Assembly: GCF_039535475.1 (NCBI RefSeq)
Contig: NZ_BAAAXG010000026.1
Coordinates: 4,211,501 to 4,275,500 of the forward strand
Source: Streptomyces showdoensis
GTDB taxonomy: Bacteria > Actinomycetota > Actinomycetes > Streptomycetales > Streptomycetaceae
Reading direction: 5' to 3'
DNA: 64,000 nt
The translations under genes and the position numbers were made by a program. Within the stretch, counting starts at the first letter, position 1. Each line of letters begins with the position of its first letter. The notes beneath the pieces were generated by a model. It worked only from the letters and a program-made list of their open reading frames with translations, did not search any database and was not told the DNA's origin. This document shows positions 45,822 to 55,358 of this stretch, one piece after another.

Positions 45822-48002
45822 TCAGCCCGCCGCTTCCCCGCCCTTTCCGGTGGGGGAGCCGGCGGGCTTCCGCGTGTCCGGGACCGGTGTCCGGCAGGTC
45901 CGGGCGGTACGGAACGGCCGCGGCGCCGCCGGCCCGCCCGGGCTCCCGTGGATGGCCGGATCCCGGCGCTCGGCGAGCGCCCGGTCCACCGCCGCGTCCA
46001 GGGAGAGGGCCTGCCCCTCGCGGTACGCGGCCCGGTAGCACTCCTCGCCCAGCGCCTCGGCCGCCTGCCGCTCGCACAGCGCGCGCGGCCCGTTGAAGTA
46101 ACCCGAGCCGAACAGCTGCAGCCCCACCGAGTCCCACACCGGCGTCACCGCGCCCTGGAGCACCGCCGCCTCCCGGACGTCCCCCTCGGCCGCCCTCACC
46201 AGCGCCAGCAGCTCGATCGCCAGCACCAGGCCCACCAGGTCGTGGAAGGCGTGGTCGATGGTGATGCACTCGGCCAGCAGTCCCCGCGCCCGCGCGTACT
46301 CCCCCTCGGTCAGCGCCGCGTACGCCAGCACGTAGAGCGCGTACGCGCGGGTCCACCGCTCGCCCCGCTCCTCGCAGACCTCCCGGACCTCGGCGCACAG
46401 CGCGACCGCGCCCTCCAGGTCGCCCCGGAAGGCCCGCACCATCGCCAGCTCGACCTGCCCCATCAGCACGTTGCTGTTCAGCTCGCCGAGCTCCCGGTAC
46501 GACTCCAGGGCCCGCCCGATCAGCTCCTCGGCCCGCGGCAGGTCGTCCGACAGCAGCGCCAGACATCCCATCCGGTGCGTCGCGTACGCCCCGGCCACCT
46601 CGTTGCCCGCCGCCCGGGCCCGCTCCCGGCACTCGTGCAGCGCCGCCACCGCCGCCGTCGGGTCCCCCTGCAGGATCGCCACGTAGCCCAGCACCCACAG
46701 CGCCTTCAGCCGCGCGTCCTCGTGCTCCGCGGCCACCGGGAAGGCCCCGAGCGCCCGGTCCAGCCAGTGCCGCCCCTCCGACAGGCGCCCGCACCCCGCC
46801 CAGTAGAACCAGAGCGTGCCCGCCAGGTGCTGGGCGAGCGCGGCGTCCTCGGCCGACTCCAGGCACAGTTCCAGCGCCGCCCGCAGATTCGGCAGCGCCA
46901 CGTCCGTGGCCGCCGCCACCTCCGCCTGCCGGGGGCTGAACCACTCCAGCTCGCACCAGGTGGCCAGCCCCATGTACCAGTCGCGGTGCCGCCGGCGCAT
47001 CCGCTCCGTGTCGCCCAGCGCCGCCAGCCACTCCGCCCCGTACGCGGCGACGGTGTCGAGCATCCGGTAGCGCGGCCCCGCCGCCGACTCCTCCCGCGCC
47101 ACCAGCGACTGCGCCAGCAGCTCCCCGAGCACGTCGAGCACCCGGTCCGCCGGCAGCTCGGGGCCGGAGCATACGTACTCCACCGCCTCCAGGTCGAAGG
47201 GGCCCGCGAACACCGAGAGGCGCGCCCACAGCAGCCGCTCCTCCGGGGTGCACAGCTCGTGGCTCCAGCCGATCGCCGTCCGCAGCGTCCGGTGCCGGGG
47301 CAGCGCCCCGCGCCGACCGCCGTCCAGCAGCCGGAACCGGTCGTCGAGCCGCTGGAGCACCTGCGCCACCGACAGCAGCGGCAGCCGCCCGGCCGCCAGC
47401 TCCAGCGCGAGCGGGATCCCGTCCAGGCGTCGGCACAGCTCCCGCACCGGCCCGGGGCTGCCCAGGGCGTGCCGCCCCACCGTCTCCGCCGCCCGCTCGG
47501 TGAGCAGCGCCACCGCGTCGGCCTCGCCCATCGGCGCCAGGGCGAGCACGGCCTCGCCGTCCACCCGCAGCGGGCGGCGGCCCACCGCCAGGACCGTGAG
47601 CCCGGGGCAGCCGCGCAGCAACTCGCGCAGCAGCCGCGCGCACTCCTCGACCAGGTGCTCGAAGCCGTCCACCACGAGCAGCAGCCGCAGCTCCGCCAGG
47701 TGCTCGGTCAGCACCTCCCGGGGGCTCCGCAGGGTGTGGTCGGTCAGCCCGAGGGCCTCGACCAGGGCGTGGGCCACCAGCTCCGGGTCGCGCAGGGCGG
47801 CGAGCTCGGCCAGCCGGACCCCGTCGGCGTAGCGTTTCTGCACGGCCGAGGCGGCGCGCAGGGCCAGTCGCGTCTTGCCGACCCCGCCCACACCGACGAC
47901 CGTGACCAGGCGGAACTCCTCGAGGAGGCGGGCCAGTTCGTCCTGCTCCGCGGCCCGGCCCACGAACCGGTTGAGCTCCGCAGGGAGATTGCTCCGTCGC
48001 AT
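45822..48002 (-). CDS. NB-ARC ATPase with TPR repeats (AfsR/SARP-like regulator without DNA-binding domain)
   Basis: A 726-residue STAND-type protein. The P-loop is GVGGVGKT (residues 37-44) after NRFVGRAAEQDEL; next come the Walker B (LLLVVDGFEHL) and the GxP motif (LDGIPLALELAAGRL). From about residue 390 onward helical TPR-like repeats follow. The tail is Pro/Arg-rich. It resembles the ATPase half of AfsR- and LuxR-type regulators but has no recognisable N-terminal SARP or C-terminal helix-turn-helix. It may be a signalling scaffold. ATG 48002 fits the promoter at 48012-48041, giving a leaderless or nearly leaderless mRNA. Confidence 0.82.
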   Translation of the reverse strand: MRRSNLPAELNRFVGRAAEQDELARLLEEFRLVTVVGVGGVGKTRLALRAASAVQKRYADGVRLAELAALRDPELVAHALVEALGLTDHTLRSPREVLTEHLAELRLLLVVDGFEHLVEECARLLRELLRGCPGLTVLAVGRRPLRVDGEAVLALAPMGEADAVALLTERAAETVGRHALGSPGPVRELCRRLDGIPLALELAAGRLPLLSVAQVLQRLDDRFRLLDGGRRGALPRHRTLRTAIGWSHELCTPEERLLWARLSVFAGPFDLEAVEYVCSGPELPADRVLDVLGELLAQSLVAREESAAGPRYRMLDTVAAYGAEWLAALGDTERMRRRHRDWYMGLATWCELEWFSPRQAEVAAATDVALPNLRAALELCLESAEDAALAQHLAGTLWFYWAGCGRLSEGRHWLDRALGAFPVAAEHEDARLKALWVLGYVAILQGDPTAAVAALHECRERARAAGNEVAGAYATHRMGCLALLSDDLPRAEELIGRALESYRELGELNSNVLMGQVELAMVRAFRGDLEGAVALCAEVREVCEERGERWTRAYALYVLAYAALTEGEYARARGLLAECITIDHAFHDLVGLVLAIELLALVRAAEGDVREAAVLQGAVTPVWDSVGLQLFGSGYFNGPRALCERQAAEALGEECYRAAYREGQALSLDAAVDRALAERRDPAIHGSPGGPAAPRPFRTARTCRTPVPDTRKPAGSPTGKGGEAAG

Positions 48003-48011
48003 GGGACACGG

Positions 48012-48041
48012 AGCGTACTCACCCGCGCGCGCTCCGTACAA
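48012..48041 (-). promoter_or_regulatory. promoter of NB-ARC ATPase gene
   Basis: On the minus strand TTGTAC, an 18-nt spacer and TACGCT; the ATG follows 9 nt after the -10 box. Confidence 0.65.
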
Positions 48042-48186
48042 TCGGACCGGCGCAACTCCCCTCCCACAAGCGCTAATGCGGTACGGCTGGAGACCTCCGG
48101 CGCGATAGGGTCGGAGGACTGATGTACAAGGGTCCGACGTCCGTCGGAGGCCCGACGGCAAGAGCGACAGCAGAGAGCGGTGCAGA

Positions 48187-48618
48187 GTGACCGGTGGAGA
48201 GGTTGCCGGGATCCTGGTGGCCGTGTTCTGGGCGATCCTCGTCTCCTTCCTCGCCGTGGTGCTGGTGAGGCTGGCGCAGACGCTCAAGGCCACCACCAAG
48301 CTGGTGGCGGACGTGACCGAACAGGCCGTCCCGCTGCTCGCCGACGCCTCCGCGACCGTGCGCTCCGCGCAGACCCAGCTCGACCGGGTCGACGCCATCG
48401 CCTCGGACGTCCAGGAGGTCACCTCCAACGCCTCCGCGCTGTCCACCACCGTCGCCTCCACCTTCGGCGGCCCCCTGGTCAAGGTCGCGGCCTTCGGCTA
48501 CGGGGTGCGCCGGGCGCTGGGCCGCGGCCGGCAGGACGCGCCGCCCGCGACGGACCCGCGTACTGTGATCGTCGGTCGTACCGTGCCGTCCGCGAGGCGC
48601 CGGAAGCAGAAGGGCTGA
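48187..48618 (+). CDS. DUF948 domain protein
   Basis: A 143-residue protein with an N-terminal membrane helix (VAGILVAVFWAILVSFLAVVLV) and a following amphipathic coiled-coil region (TLKATTKLVADVTEQAVPLL, then SATVRSAQTQLDRVDAIASDVQEV), the DUF948 layout seen also in Firmicutes general-stress membrane proteins. Function unknown. GTG 48187 is preceded by a purine-rich GAGAG. Immediately followed by the DUF6167-like gene and alaS. Confidence 0.82.
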   Translation: MTGGEVAGILVAVFWAILVSFLAVVLVRLAQTLKATTKLVADVTEQAVPLLADASATVRSAQTQLDRVDAIASDVQEVTSNASALSTTVASTFGGPLVKVAAFGYGVRRALGRGRQDAPPATDPRTVIVGRTVPSARRRKQKG

Positions 48619-48623
48619 GCAGG

Positions 48624-48971
48624 ATGTTCCGCCGTACGTTCTGGTTCACCGCCGGCGCGGCCGCCGGCGTCTGGGCCACCACCAAGGTCAACCGCAAGCT
48701 CAAGCAGCTGACCCCCGAGAGCCTCGCCGCCCAGGCCGCGGACAAGGCGATCGAGACCGGCCACCGGCTCAAGGACTTCGCCCTCGACGTGAGGGCGGGC
48801 ATGCTGCAGCGGGAGGCCGAGCTCGGCTCGGCCCTCGGCCTGGACGCCCCGGCGGACCAGGACCCCCGTGAACTCCCGGCACCGCGCCGCAGGCCCGCGC
48901 TCGGGCCGCTCGCGGACCCCGGCACGACCACCCCGTATTCGTTTTCGTACAACCGGAATGAGGACCACTGA
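48624..48971 (+). CDS. DUF6167-type small membrane-associated protein
   Basis: A 115-residue protein: basic N-terminus, one short hydrophobic segment ([19 protein letters not shown]), a helical middle and a Pro/Arg-rich tail ending in [10 protein letters not shown]. It matches the small proteins found upstream of alaS in Streptomyces (DUF6167, by recall). Function unknown. Its stop overlaps the alaS start (TGATG), which ties expression to alaS. Confidence 0.75.
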   Translation: MFRRTFWFTAGAAAGVWATTKVNRKLKQLTPESLAAQAADKAIETGHRLKDFALDVRAGMLQREAELGSALGLDAPADQDPRELPAPRRRPALGPLADPGTTTPYSFSYNRNEDH

Positions 48972-51641
48972 TGGAGTCGGCTGAAATCCGCCGCCGCTGG
49001 CTGAGCTTCTTCGAGGAGCGCGGTCACACCGTCGTCCCTTCGGCGTCGCTCATCGCGGACGACCCGACTCTGCTGCTCGTCCCCGCAGGCATGGTGCCGT
49101 TCAAGCCCTACTTCCTGGGTGAGGTCAAGCCGCCCTTCACGCGCGCCTCCAGCGTGCAGAAGTGCGTCCGCACGCCGGACATCGAGGAGGTCGGCAAGAC
49201 CACCCGGCACGGCACGTTCTTCCAGATGTGCGGCAACTTCTCCTTCGGCGACTACTTCAAGGAAGGCGCCATCAAGCTCGCCTGGGAGCTGCTGACCACC
49301 CCGGTGGAGCACGGCGGTTACGGGCTGGAGCCGGAGAAGCTCTGGATCACCGTCTACCAGGAGGACGACGAGGCCGAGCAGATCTGGCGCGACGTCGTCG
49401 GCGTCCCGGCCGAGCGCATCCAGCGCCTCGGCAAGAAGGACAACTACTGGTCCATGGGCGTCCCCGGTCCCTGCGGCCCGTGCTCCGAGATCAACTACGA
49501 CCGCGGTCCCGAGTTCGGCGTCGAGGGCGGCCCGGCCGTCAACGACGAGCGGTACGTGGAGATCTGGAACCTGGTCTTCATGCAGTACGAGCGCGGCGAG
49601 GGCACGGGCAAGGACGACTTCCCGATCCTCGGCGAGCTGCCGTCGAAGAACATCGACACGGGCCTCGGCCTGGAGCGCCTGGCGATGATCCTCCAGGGCG
49701 TCCAGAACATGTACGAGACGGACACCCTCCAGGTCGTCATCGACAAGGCCACCGCCCTCACCGGCGTCGCCTACGGAAAGGCCCACGACAGCGACGTCTC
49801 GCTGCGCGTGGTCGCCGACCACATGCGCACCTCCGTGATGCTCATCGGCGACGGCGTCACCCCCCGGCAACGAGGGCCGTGGCTACGTGCTGCGCCGCAT
49901 CATGCGCCGCGCCGTGCGCAACATGCGTCTGCTCGGCGCCACCGGCCCGGTCGTGCAGGACCTCGTCGACACCGTCATCGAGACGATGGGCGAGCAGTAC
50001 CCGGAGCTGGTCACCGACCGCAAGCGCATCGAGACCGTCGCGCTCGCCGAGGAGGCCGCGTTCCTCAAGGCCCTCAAGGGCGGCACGAACATCCTCGACA
50101 CCGCGGTCACCGAGACCAAGGCCGCCGGCGGCTCGATCCTGTCGGGCGACAAGGCGTTCCTGCTCCACGACACCTGGGGCTTCCCGATCGACCTCACCCT
50201 GGAGATGGCCGCCGAGCAGGGCCTCTCCGTCGACGAGGACGGCTTCCGCCGCCTGATGAAGGAGCAGCGGGACCGCGCCAAGGCCGACGCCAAGGCCAAG
50301 AAGACCGGCCACGCCGACATGACGGCGTACCGGGAGATCGCCGACGGCAACGGCGCCACCGAGTTCACCGGCTACACCAACACCGAGGGCGAGACCACGG
50401 TCGTCGGCCTCCTGGTCAACGGCGTCTCCTCGCCGGCAGCCTCCGAGGGCGACGAGGTCGAGGTCGTCCTCGACCGCACCCCGTTCTACGCGGAGGGCGG
50501 CGGCCAGATCGCCGACCAGGGCCGCATCAAGCTGCACAGCGGCGCGGTCATCGAGGTCCGCGACGTCCAGCAGCCGGTCCCGGGCGTCTCCGTGCACAAG
50601 GGCTCCGTGCAGGTCGGCGAGGTGACCGTCGGCGCCACCGCCTACGCGACCATCGACGTGAAGCGCCGCCGGGCCATCGCCCGCGCCCACTCGGCCACCC
50701 ACCTCACGCACCAGGCGCTGCGCGACGCCCTCGGTCCGACGGCCGCCCAGGCCGGTTCCGAGAACCAGCCCGGCCGCTTCCGCTTCGACTTCGGTTCGCC
50801 GAACGCCGTCCCCGGCACCGTCCTCACCGACGTCGAGCAGAAGATCAACGAGGTCCTCTCGCGCGAGCTGGAGGTCCACGCCGAGGTCATGCCGATCGAC
50901 GAGGCCAAGCGCCAGGGCGCCATCGCCGAGTTCGGCGAGAAGTACGGCGAGCGGGTGCGCGTCGTCACCATCGGCGACTTCTCCAAGGAGCTGTGCGGCG
51001 GCACGCACGTCGGCAACACCGCCCAGCTGGGTCTGGTGAAGCTGCTCGGCGAGTCGTCCATCGGCTCCGGCGTGCGCCGCATCGAGGCCCTGGTCGGCGT
51101 CGACGCGTACAACTTCCTCGCCCGTGAGCACACGGTCGTCGCCCAGCTCCAGGAGCTGGTCAAGGGCCGCCCGGAGGAGCTGCCGGAGAAGATCTCCACC
51201 ATGCTCGGCAAGCTGAAGGACGCCGAGAAGGAGATCGAGAAGTTCCGCGCGGAGAAGGTCCTGCAGGCCGCCGCCGGCCTGGTCGACTCCGCCACGGACA
51301 TCCGCGGCGTCGCCCTCGTCACCGGCCAGGTCCCGGACGGCACCGGCGCCGACGACCTGCGCAGGCTGGTCCTCGACGTCCGCGGCCGCATCCCCGCCGA
51401 CCGCCCGGCGGTCGTGGCCCTGTTCACCACCGCCAACGGCAAGCCGCTGACGGTGATCGCCACCAACGAGGCCGCCCGTGAGCGCGGTCTCAAGGCCGGC
51501 GAGCTGGTCCGCACCGCGGCCAAGACCCTCGGCGGCGGCGGTGGCGGCAAGCCCGACGTCGCCCAGGGTGGCGGTCAGAACCCGCAGGCCGTCGGCGAGG
51601 CCATCGAGGCCGTCGAGCGTCTCGTGGTGGAGACCGCGTGA
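48971..51641 (+). pseudogene. alaS: alanine--tRNA ligase, frame broken by one extra C as sequenced
   Basis: Class II synthetase that charges tRNA-Ala. The N-terminal catalytic part reads in one frame to GDGVTP, and from [19 protein letters not shown] the protein continues in the +1 frame to the stop at 51641. A run of six C (49860-49865) should be five; removing one gives an intact 889-residue protein of normal length. Present are [18 protein letters not shown], the editing-domain [11 protein letters not shown], the C-terminal [13 protein letters not shown] and the C-Ala domain. alaS is essential, so a sequence error is more likely than a real null. Start ATG 48971 is by family; yqgF overlaps its stop (GTGA). 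Confidence 0.92.
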
Positions 51642-52108
51642 CGATGCGTCGCGGACGCCGTATCGCGGTCGACGTCGGGGACGCCCGGATCGGGGTCGCC
51701 TCGTGCGACCCCGACGGGGTCCTCGCCACGCCGGTGGAGACCGTGCCGGGACGTGACGTCCCGGCCGCCCACCGGCGGCTGCGCCAGATCGTCGAGGAGT
51801 ACGAGCCGATCGAGGTCGTCGTGGGCCTGCCCCGCTCGCTCAGCGGGCGGGAGGGCCCGGCCGCGACCAAGGTCCGGGCCTTCGCCCGGGAGATGGCCAA
51901 GGGCATCGCCCCGGTGCCGGTCCGGCTGGTCGACGAGCGGATGACGACGGTGACGGCGACCCAGGGGCTGCGGGCCTCCGGGGTGAAGTCCAAGAAGGGG
52001 CGGTCCGTCATCGACCAGGCCGCCGCTGTGATCATCCTGCAGAACGCTCTTGAGTCCGAACGGGTATCAGGTAATCCGCCCGGCGAGGGCGTCGAAGTGG
52101 TCATCTGA
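51638..52108 (+). CDS. ruvX: Holliday junction resolvase-like protein (YqgF/RuvX)
   Basis: A 156-residue RNase H-fold protein of the YqgF family. The N-terminal [19 protein letters not shown] carries the first catalytic aspartate, and [30 protein letters not shown] and [16 protein letters not shown] the rest. Members take part in 16S rRNA 5' maturation or act on nucleic-acid junctions. GTG 51638 overlaps the alaS stop. mltG follows, an order (alaS-yqgF-mltG) common in actinobacteria. Confidence 0.92.
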   Translation: MTMRRGRRIAVDVGDARIGVASCDPDGVLATPVETVPGRDVPAAHRRLRQIVEEYEPIEVVVGLPRSLSGREGPAATKVRAFAREMAKGIAPVPVRLVDERMTTVTATQGLRASGVKSKKGRSVIDQAAAVIILQNALESERVSGNPPGEGVEVVI

Positions 52109-52209
52109 TCGCGATACGGTAACGTTCCGCGCGATGCGGCGGTGTTCGAACAGCTGCCGCACTACGTAGAGGCGGATCGTCCGGAAGCCTCGCGGCTGTT
52201 TGGGGATCG

Positions 52210-54108
52210 ATGACTGAGTATGGCCGGAGCCCGGGCTCCGAACCGTGGCACCCCACGGACCCGCTGTACGGGGACCAGGGGTGGGAAGGCCAGCAGCAGT
52301 ACCCGCAGCAGGCGCAGCAGTACGGGCAGCACCAGGGCCATCCCGGTCATCAGGGATACCAGGAGTACCAGGGGCAGCAGGAGTACCAGGGACAGCAGGG
52401 GCAGCAGGATCCGTACGGGCAGATCTACGGTGGCGGCGCGTATCAGCAGCACCAGCAGCCGCAGCAGCACCAGCAGAACCAGGGGCAGCAGCCTTACCAG
52501 CAGCAGTACCCGCAGGGGTACGGAGAACAGCAGTACGGGAACCCGGGCGGGTACGACACGCCCGGGTATCCCGCACAGCAGTACGACGGCACCTGGGAGA
52601 CGGGCCAGGCGGCGATGCCGTACAACGCCCCTCCGGCCGATCCGTACGGCGGCCAGCAGCCCGACCTCTACGGCACCCCCGAGGCCTACCCGCCGCCGCA
52701 GCCTCCGGGCCGGCGCCAGGTGCCGCCCCAGCCGGTGACCGATTGGGAGGCGGAGGCGCAGCGGGAGCCGGAGGAGGACCACCCGTTCTTCACCGGCGAG
52801 GACGGCCTCCCCGACGACCGGAACGCCCGGCCCGAGCCGGCCGGGCGGCGCGGACGCCGCGGGCGCGTGGACGACGCCCGTGAGCGTGACGGCGACGGTG
52901 ACGGTGACGGGACCGCGTACGCCGACGAGCGCGACGGCCGCGACGAGTACGACGAGCGCGACGACCACGACGAGTACGACGACGAGCCCGCCGGGCGTCG
53001 CGGCAATCGCCGGGGCGGCAAGGCGAAGAAGGGCCGCAAGGCCAAGAACGGCATGGCCTGCATGGTCGTGGCGCTGGTCCTGGTGGGCGGCGTCGGCGGC
53101 ATCGGCTACTTCGGCTACCAGTTCTGGCAGGGACAGTTCGGCGCGGCGCCCGACTTCGTCGGCGAGGGCAGCGGCGACGTCCAGGTCGTGATCCCGGACC
53201 AGGCCGGCGGCTACGAGATCGGCAACATCCTCAAGAAGGCCGGGGTCGTCAAGAGCGTCGACGCCTTCGTCTCGGCCCAGCAGAAGAACCCCAAGGGCAT
53301 CGCCATCCAGGCCGGCGCCTACACCCTGAAGAAGGGGATGTCGGCCGAGAGCGCCGTCACCCTCATGCTGAGCCCGCTCAGCAAGGCCAACTTCGTCATT
53401 CCCGAGGGCAAGCGCAACTCCTGGGTCTACGCCGAGATCGACAAGCGCCTGGAGCTCAAACCGGGCACCACCAAGGAGACCGCCTTCAAGCAGGCCGGCT
53501 CGCTCGGCCTGCCCGACTGGGCGAGGAACCACGCCGACGTCAAGGACCCGCTGGAAGGCTTCCTCTTCCCGGCCAGCTACCCGGTCGCCAAGGGCAACAA
53601 ACCCGAGGACGTGCTGCGGAAGATGGTCGGACGGGCCAACGCGGAGTACCTGAAGCTGGACCTCGACGCGAAGTCGCGGCAGCTCGGGCTGAAGGGTCCG
53701 TGGGAGCTGCTGACGGTCGCGAGCCTCGTGCAGGCCGAGGGCAAGACCCACGACGACTTCACGAAGATGGCCGAGGTCATCTACAACCGTCTCCAGCCGG
53801 ACAACAAGGAGACCTTCCAGCTGCTCCAGTTCGACTCGTCGTACAACTACCTGATGGGTCAGAGCAAGATCAAGATCACCCGGAAGGAAGTCCTCACCAA
53901 CCCGGACCCGTACAACACGTACAAGCACGCGGGTCTGACGCCGGGACCGATCGGCAACCCGGGCGTCGAGGCGGTGACCGCCGCCCTCAACCCGACGAAG
54001 GACGGCTGGATGTACTTCGTCGCCACGGACGGCATGAACAAGACCGAATTCGCCAAGACGCTCGCCGAGCACGACAGGCTCGTCCAGAAGTTCAATGCGG
54101 GGACCTGA
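52210..54108 (+). CDS. mltG: endolytic murein transglycosylase MltG
   Basis: A 632-residue membrane-anchored lytic transglycosylase (YceG family) that cuts nascent glycan strands. The first about 280 residues are cytoplasmic and disordered: a Gln/Tyr/Gly-rich stretch (about 28-125), then a Pro-rich part and an Asp/Arg/Glu-rich part (about 195-265). One membrane helix (GMACMVVALVLVGGVGGIGYFGY, about 279-301) is followed by the LysM-like and YceG domains. The catalytic glutamate is in TVASLVQAEGKTHDDF, followed by HAGLTPGPIGNPG. ATG 52210. aroE starts 1 nt after its stop. Confidence 0.92.
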   Translation: MTEYGRSPGSEPWHPTDPLYGDQGWEGQQQYPQQAQQYGQHQGHPGHQGYQEYQGQQEYQGQQGQQDPYGQIYGGGAYQQHQQPQQHQQNQGQQPYQQQYPQGYGEQQYGNPGGYDTPGYPAQQYDGTWETGQAAMPYNAPPADPYGGQQPDLYGTPEAYPPPQPPGRRQVPPQPVTDWEAEAQREPEEDHPFFTGEDGLPDDRNARPEPAGRRGRRGRVDDARERDGDGDGDGTAYADERDGRDEYDERDDHDEYDDEPAGRRGNRRGGKAKKGRKAKNGMACMVVALVLVGGVGGIGYFGYQFWQGQFGAAPDFVGEGSGDVQVVIPDQAGGYEIGNILKKAGVVKSVDAFVSAQQKNPKGIAIQAGAYTLKKGMSAESAVTLMLSPLSKANFVIPEGKRNSWVYAEIDKRLELKPGTTKETAFKQAGSLGLPDWARNHADVKDPLEGFLFPASYPVAKGNKPEDVLRKMVGRANAEYLKLDLDAKSRQLGLKGPWELLTVASLVQAEGKTHDDFTKMAEVIYNRLQPDNKETFQLLQFDSSYNYLMGQSKIKITRKEVLTNPDPYNTYKHAGLTPGPIGNPGVEAVTAALNPTKDGWMYFVATDGMNKTEFAKTLAEHDRLVQKFNAGT

Positions 54109-54109
54109 G

Positions 54110-54937
54110 ATGACCTTCCGACGACGGGCGGCCGTGCTCGGCTCGCCCATCGCCCACTCGCTCTCCCCGGTGCTCCACCGGGCCGCGTACCGGGAGCTCG
54201 GCCTCGACGACTGGTCGTACGACCGCTTCGAGGTGGACGAGGCCGCGCTCCCCGGGTTCGTCGGCGAGCTCGACTCCTCGTGGGCGGGGCTCTCGCTCAC
54301 GATGCCGCTCAAGCGGGCGATCATCCCGTTGCTCGACGAGGTCACCGACGTGGCGGCCTCGGTCGAGGCGGTCAACACGGTCGTCCTCACCGAGGACGGC
54401 CGGCGGATCGGCGACAACACCGACATCCCCGGCATCGTCGCCGCCCTGCGGGAGCGGGCGGTCGAGAAGGTCGACTCGGCCGCGATCCTCGGCGCGGGCG
54501 CCACCGCCTCCTCGGCGCTGGCCGCCCTGGCCCGGATCTGTTCGGGTCCCGTCACCGCGTACGTGCGCAGCGAGGCGCGCGCGGAGGAGATGCGCGGCTG
54601 GGGCGAACGCCTGGGCGTCGACGTGCGCACCGCCGCCTGGGACGACGCCGCCGAGGCCTTCGCGGCCCCGCTGGTCGTCGCCACCACCCCGGCCGGGACG
54701 ACGGACGCGCTGGCGGCGGCCGTACCCGACGCCCCCGGTACCCTCTTCGACGTGCTGTACGACCCGTGGCCGACCCGGATCGCGTCCGCCTGGTCGGCGC
54801 GCGGCGGCAAGGTGGTCGGCGGCCTGGACCTGCTGGTCCACCAGGCGGTGCTGCAGGTCGAGCAGATGACCGGGCGGGCTCCCGGGCCGCTGGCCGCGAT
54901 GCGGGCGGCGGGGGAGAGGGCGCTCGCCGAGCGCTGA
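54110..54937 (+). CDS. aroE: shikimate dehydrogenase
   Basis: A 275-residue enzyme that reduces 3-dehydroshikimate to shikimate with NADPH. The substrate motifs are GSPIAHSLSPVLHRAAY and SLTMPLKRAIIP with the catalytic lysine; then DNTDIPGIVAAL and the nucleotide-binding AILGAGATASSALAAL. ATG 54110 is used; ATG 54095 would overlap mltG. First gene of the shikimate operon aroE-aroC-aroK-aroB-aroQ. Confidence 0.93.
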   Translation: MTFRRRAAVLGSPIAHSLSPVLHRAAYRELGLDDWSYDRFEVDEAALPGFVGELDSSWAGLSLTMPLKRAIIPLLDEVTDVAASVEAVNTVVLTEDGRRIGDNTDIPGIVAALRERAVEKVDSAAILGAGATASSALAALARICSGPVTAYVRSEARAEEMRGWGERLGVDVRTAAWDDAAEAFAAPLVVATTPAGTTDALAAAVPDAPGTLFDVLYDPWPTRIASAWSARGGKVVGGLDLLVHQAVLQVEQMTGRAPGPLAAMRAAGERALAER

Positions 54938-54978
54938 GCCACGCGGTCACGGGGACGGGAAGGGAAACGGGGGAGACG

Positions 54979-55227
54979 GTGGGGGAAGGCGTGCTGCTCG
55001 CGTCCAGGTGGGAGGCGGGCGAGGACATCGTCCGCCTGGCGGTGGGGCTGTTTCGGGTCGCCTTCGGTGCCCTGCCGGATTGGATCCGGTATCCAGTAGT
55101 CGGTCTGGGGTGTGCGGTCGTCCTCTACTGCGTCGCGACCCGCTGCCGGGACTGGTGGCGCGAGCGGCGGAACGCCCCGGCGGAGACGGCCTCCCGGGAG
55201 ATGGCCGAAACCACACCCGACACCTGA
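54979..55227 (+). CDS. small membrane protein between aroE and aroC
   Basis: An 82-residue ORF with one hydrophobic segment, IRYPVVGLGCAVVLYCVATRC, flanked by an amphipathic N-terminus (EDIVRLAVGLFRVAFGALPDW) and a charged tail. A GGGAGA-type ribosome site precedes GTG 54979; GTG 54991 is an alternative. Function unknown. It is translated in the same direction as the aro genes. Confidence 0.5.
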   Translation: MGEGVLLASRWEAGEDIVRLAVGLFRVAFGALPDWIRYPVVGLGCAVVLYCVATRCRDWWRERRNAPAETASREMAETTPDT

Positions 55228-55358
55228 CATAAGCGTCCCGGCCTGTGGACCGGCGATCGATCAGCCGTCGGGACGTGGGAGGATCAGGGGAGGCGGACCA
55301 GGGCCGCGCACCCAGGTCGCGCCGGAGCAGAGCCCAGGCGCGAGCATGAGGAGCATCG

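Noticed and set aside
45948..48122. A 724-codon open frame on the plus strand opposite the NB-ARC ATPase gene
   Set aside because: Arg/Pro/Gln-rich antisense shadow; the minus-strand protein has clear motifs.
52290..52560. CAG-rich tandem repeat in mltG as a separate repeat element
   Set aside because: The repeats are codons for Gln, Tyr and Gly in frame with a conserved gene, so they are part of the protein's disordered tail.
54280..55227. A 315-codon frame covering aroE and the next small gene
   Set aside because: The first two thirds are a shadow of aroE; only the last 82 codons have a ribosome site and a membrane segment.
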